This document shows, in pieces, positions 51,626 to 54,536 of a stretch of 54,536 bases of DNA (the stretch's first letter is position 1; each line of letters begins with the position of its first letter). The notes beneath the pieces are model-generated. The model worked only from the letters and a program-made list of their open reading frames with translations. It searched no databases and was not told the origin of the DNA. Position numbers and translations under genes: made by a program. Source of the stretch: Methylophaga sp. (GTDB taxonomy: Bacteria > Pseudomonadota > Gammaproteobacteria > Nitrosococcales > Methylophagaceae); the NCBI RefSeq assembly GCF_009711715.1, contig NZ_VENF01000021.1, positions 1 to 54,536 of the forward strand. The letters are read 5' to 3'.

Positions 51626-52248
51626 GCTGACAGCAACTCGGTGAGTATGGTGGACAGCTGATCTTGAATCGATTCAATATCCCGGCTGGCATCAATGAGT
51701 TTGATTCGTTCAGGTTCCATCTCAGCACGTTGCAGGTAACAGTTGCGAATTCTTTCAAAGAAGACGGCTTTTTCCTGCTCGAAGCGATCTTTTTGCTGCT
51801 GACGTTTAACAACTCGGGATTGCCCGACGGCAACCGGCAAATCGAATAACAAGGTCAGATCGGTCTGAATGCCCTTCAGGGTCCAGTCAGAAATGGTCTG
51901 AATCCGATCGCGGTCAATACCTCGACCACCACCCTGATAGGCAAAAGTCGCATCAACAAAACGATCACACAGCACCCAGTCACCCCGTTCCAGCGAGGGT
52001 TTGATGATCTGGTGTATGTGTTCTGCCCGGGCAGCAAACATCAGTAACAATTCTGTGTCTTCACTCATCCCGGTCTTACGCGGCGCCAGCAGCAACGCTC
52101 TTATCTGTTCACCCAGCTCGGTACCGCCCGGCTCGCGGCTGACCACCACCCGCTTACCCCGTGCTTCCAGAAAATCGCGGATAAAACTGATCTGGGTGGA
52201 TTTTCCCGCCCCTTCGATGCCTTCAATGCTGATGAATTTGCCGTTCAT
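51622..52248 (-). CDS. tmk: Thymidylate kinase
   Basis: 208 residues with the P-loop IEGIEGAGKSTQ, the DR(F/Y) motif LCDRFVDATFAYQGGGR, and a LID region with basic residues (VVKRQQQKDRFEQE). It phosphorylates dTMP to dTDP for DNA synthesis. It begins 2 bases after the mltG stop. Confidence 0.94.
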   Translation of the reverse strand: MNGKFISIEGIEGAGKSTQISFIRDFLEARGKRVVVSREPGGTELGEQIRALLLAPRKTGMSEDTELLLMFAARAEHIHQIIKPSLERGDWVLCDRFVDATFAYQGGGRGIDRDRIQTISDWTLKGIQTDLTLLFDLPVAVGQSRVVKRQQQKDRFEQEKAVFFERIRNCYLQRAEMEPERIKLIDASRDIESIQDQLSTILTELLSA

Positions 52249-52250
52249 TA

Positions 52251-53258
52251 TTATTTGAGTTGGTAGCGTCTGACTGCCCGGTTGTGTTCTTTTAATGTTG
52301 CAGAGAACTTATGCCGGCCATCTTCGCCGGTGGCAACAAAGTACAAACTATCGCCATCAGCCGGATGCAATGCCGCTTCAATTGACTCGGCACTGGGCAG
52401 GCAGATGGGCGATGGCGGCAAACCAGCACGGGTATAAGTGTTATAGGGTGTGTCACTGCGTAAATCCTCTCTACGCAGGTTACCATCAAACTTCGCTCCC
52501 AGACCATAAATCACGGTTGGGTCCGTCTGCAGTCGCATGCCTTTTTGTAAGCGGCGTACGAAAACACCGGCTATCTCCGGTCTCTCCTCAGCGATGCCAG
52601 TTTCTTTTTCGATGATCGAGGCCATGATTAAGGCTTCGTAGGGCGATTCATAAGGCAAATTTTCAGCTCGTTCCGCCCAGGCCTGTTCCAGTGTTTGCTG
52701 CATTTGCTGGTAGGCACGGCGCAGGAAATCGAGATCCGTGGTTCCTGACGGGAAGTGATAGGTTTCCGGCAGGAACCAGCCTTCCCCGTTCTTATCTGGC
52801 GCGCCCAGCTCTGCCATGACCATATTCAGACTTTTGGTTTCGAGGGTTTTAACAATTTTGGGATGCGCATGCAGCGCAGCAATCATCTCCCCGGCCGTCA
52901 TTCCCTCAATGATGGTGAAAGCATTCATTATGACCTTGCCTGAAACCAGCTTCTCCAGAAAGGCAGGTAACGTGGTTTCGGCTTGAATCTGATATTCGCC
53001 GGCTTTGATTTTATGTGCCTGATTGGTCAAACGGCCGTAGAGCTGGAGATAAAAAGGCGGTAAATCTGTTAAGCCCAGCTGGTTCAGATCCTGACTAATG
53101 GATTTAAGACTGCTACCCGGCGTGACGATGTAAGTCATGTCATTATCGAGCGCCAGTGGTTCATGGAGAAAACGCTGATATTGCAAAGCCAGATAAGTAC
53201 AGACAGCAGCTACCACCGTGGCGGGTAACAGCACCTTGAATAACAGGGTCTTTTTCAT
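52251..53258 (-). CDS. mltG: Endolytic transglycosylase MltG
   Basis: 335 residues: one N-terminal membrane helix (about 7-27), a LysM-like segment with VTPGSSLKSISQDL, and the YceG catalytic domain with EGWFLPETYHFP, the catalytic-glutamate motif SIIEKETG and LQTDPTVIYGLG. MltG cuts nascent glycan strands in the inner membrane and ends glycan elongation. It starts 1 base after the pabC stop. Confidence 0.93.
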   Translation of the reverse strand: MKKTLLFKVLLPATVVAAVCTYLALQYQRFLHEPLALDNDMTYIVTPGSSLKSISQDLNQLGLTDLPPFYLQLYGRLTNQAHKIKAGEYQIQAETTLPAFLEKLVSGKVIMNAFTIIEGMTAGEMIAALHAHPKIVKTLETKSLNMVMAELGAPDKNGEGWFLPETYHFPSGTTDLDFLRRAYQQMQQTLEQAWAERAENLPYESPYEALIMASIIEKETGIAEERPEIAGVFVRRLQKGMRLQTDPTVIYGLGAKFDGNLRREDLRSDTPYNTYTRAGLPPSPICLPSAESIEAALHPADGDSLYFVATGEDGRHKFSATLKEHNRAVRRYQLK

Positions 53259-53259
53259 A

Positions 53260-54078
53260 TTAACGTTCAGTTGTTTTCAGCTCTGATTGCAGGTGGCGGG
53301 TCAGCTCGCCATGTTCCCAATAGCAGTCGGATCCATCCAGTTCAGTAACGGGCCAGATCCCGATAAGGCTGTTAGTCAGAAACACTTCATCCGCCAGTTC
53401 CAGATCAGCCAGTGTCAGGTCCTTCTCTTTCACGGGAATCGCCAGTTCCGCGGCGCTTTTGATAACTGCTGCACGCATAATCCCACTGATACCGTTTTCC
53501 GTGAGCGTTGGCGTGATTAATTGACCTTGATGAACCAGAAACAGGTTGCTCATCGTTCCCTCGACAAGTCTGTCCTTAACATCCAGCATCAGCCCTTCAC
53601 GAATGTTGTCATCATCCCACTCACTACGCGCCAGCACCTGCTCTAGGCGGTTAAGGTGTTTAATGCCAGCCAGGCCGGGGTTGATGCCGAGACGATGCTG
53701 ACAGAGACGCACTGTTATACCCTGCTGACAGCTTTGCGGATAATCCGGCATGGGGTGCGAGGAGATAATGCGAAGCGGTTCCGCATCAGTCGGTGCTTTG
53801 TAACCGCGACCACCACTACCCCGGGTCAGCATGATTTTGATGACGCTGTCTTCAGCAGTTTGAGCGCATAGCGTGGCAAGCTCAAATTCGAGCTTGTCTT
53901 TGTCGGAGAAGGAGATGTTGAGGCGTTCGCAACCTTTTGCCATGCGCTGAAGATGGGCTGCAAGATACTCCAGCTTGCCCTGACGAAAAGCCAGCGTTTC
54001 GAACAGACCGTCGCCATATTGCAGGCCACGGTCTGTTACAGGGATTCTGTTATCGGGTTGGCCGTTTATCAGAATCAC
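53260..54078 (-). CDS. pabC: Aminodeoxychorismate lyase
   Basis: 272 residues of the fold-type IV PLP enzymes, with the active-site lysine in GIKHLNRLEQVLAR, and EGTMSNLFLVHQG and the NGISGIMR region binding the phosphate. It makes 4-aminobenzoate for folate from aminodeoxychorismate. Branched-chain or D-amino-acid transaminase is a possible alternative, but the place between fabF and mltG strongly favours PabC. Confidence 0.92.
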   Translation of the reverse strand: MILINGQPDNRIPVTDRGLQYGDGLFETLAFRQGKLEYLAAHLQRMAKGCERLNISFSDKDKLEFELATLCAQTAEDSVIKIMLTRGSGGRGYKAPTDAEPLRIISSHPMPDYPQSCQQGITVRLCQHRLGINPGLAGIKHLNRLEQVLARSEWDDDNIREGLMLDVKDRLVEGTMSNLFLVHQGQLITPTLTENGISGIMRAAVIKSAAELAIPVKEKDLTLADLELADEVFLTNSLIGIWPVTELDGSDCYWEHGELTRHLQSELKTTER

Positions 54079-54095
54079 CGAACGCTACCCTGGAC

Positions 54096-54536
54096 TCAGC
54101 TCAGTTTTTTGAAAATGACAGTACCGTTAGTACCACCGAAACCGAACGAGTTAGACATGGCAACATTGATCGGCATTTGTCTCGCTGTGTGCGGTACATA
54201 GTCGAGATCACAGGCCTCATCAGGATTATCCAGATTAATGGTCGGCGGTGCAACCTGATCGCGTATTGACAAGATACTGAATACCGCCTCAACGCCGCCC
54301 GCAGCGCCTAACAGGTGACCAATCATCGACTTGGTTGAACTGACAGCTGTTTTAGCTGCTGAATCACCTAAAGCCTGCTTGATCGCCATGGTTTCAGCAA
54401 CGTCGCCGGCTGGTGTCGAGGTGCCATGCGCATTGATGTAATCAATTTCTTCCGGGTTAAGCCCGGCGTCTTTCATTGCATTTTTCATGCAGCGTGCCGC
54501 ACCTTCACCACCCTGAGATGGCATGGTCATGTGATA
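54096..54536 (-). CDS. fabF: 3-oxoacyl-ACP synthase II, C-terminal part (cut by window end)
   Basis: The last 147 residues of FabF (the 5' part lies beyond position 54536). The catalytic histidine is in [15 protein letters not shown], the conserved lysine and second histidine in [15 protein letters not shown], and [14 protein letters not shown] ends the fold. FabF extends acyl chains with malonyl-ACP in fatty-acid synthesis. It is 17 bases upstream of pabC on the same strand. Confidence 0.93.
   Translation of the reverse strand, partial: YHMTMPSQGGEGAARCMKNAMKDAGLNPEEIDYINAHGTSTPAGDVAETMAIKQALGDSAAKTAVSSTKSMIGHLLGAAGGVEAVFSILSIRDQVAPPTINLDNPDEACDLDYVPHTARQMPINVAMSNSFGFGGTNGTVIFKKLS

Noticed and set aside
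1..54536. CRISPR arrays, prophage or intact insertion sequences
   Set aside because: No regularly spaced repeats, no integrase or transposase motifs seen in any translated frame.

Overview
The window reads as chromosomal DNA of a free-living, Gram-negative gammaproteobacterium. The strongest sign is the right end, where fabF-pabC-mltG-tmk-holB-pilZ-tatD lie in the order known from Pseudomonas and relatives. The pqiABC, cysJI, dacB, ettA and copAB-copRS sets agree with this. The genus cannot be fixed from the sequence; a Methylophaga-like marine methylotroph is only a guess. I see no rRNA, tRNA, CRISPR array, prophage or intact insertion sequence. Genes are dense and most intergenic gaps are short.

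Layout. 1-2.7 kb: a glycosyltransferase fused to a decayed metallophosphoesterase-like domain, convergent with a TVP38/DedA-like membrane protein. 3.0-9.8 kb: two envelope lipid-trafficking sets facing each other, pqiABC (+) and an MMPL/RND permease with an MlaC-like periplasmic protein (-). 9.9-16.5 kb: glutathionyl-hydroquinone reductase, then an AraC regulator and a four-gene molybdenum hydroxylase operon (2Fe-2S subunit, Tat-exported Mo subunit, XdhC and MocA maturation factors). 16.5-20.5 kb: an orphan sensor kinase with a periplasmic solute-binding sensor, and a small set with DJ-1, DUF488 and CBS proteins. 20.5-22.6 kb: a MarR regulator divergent from a small exported protein and NnrS, with a clear double operator between them. 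22.6-30.5 kb: copper resistance, with copA-copB followed on the same strand by a small exported protein and a fused SecD-SecF, divergent from copR-copS; a CusR/CopR-type box lies in the divergent promoter. 30.4-37.9 kb: an MFS carrier, an HPP-family membrane protein, and an unusual two-gene unit of an orphan solute-binding lipoprotein coupled to a PhnD-PAS-PAS-GGDEF-EAL-CZB-like protein. 38.2-45.1 kb: dacB, ettA, a 181-bp element with inverted repeats, and cysJI. 45.4-49.5 kb: an EAL phosphodiesterase with a degenerate GGDEF, three small uncharacterised proteins, a CbiX/SirB-like chelatase that could serve siroheme for CysI, and an SGNH lipoprotein esterase. 49.5-54.5 kb: the conserved tatD-pilZ-holB-tmk-mltG-pabC-fabF block, with fabF cut by the window end.

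The most unusual item is the 32.9-37.4 kb unit: two unrelated periplasmic binding proteins, no transporter permease or ATPase, and an output in c-di-GMP turnover. The copper-linked SecDF fusion and the glycosyltransferase with a dead phosphatase domain come next.
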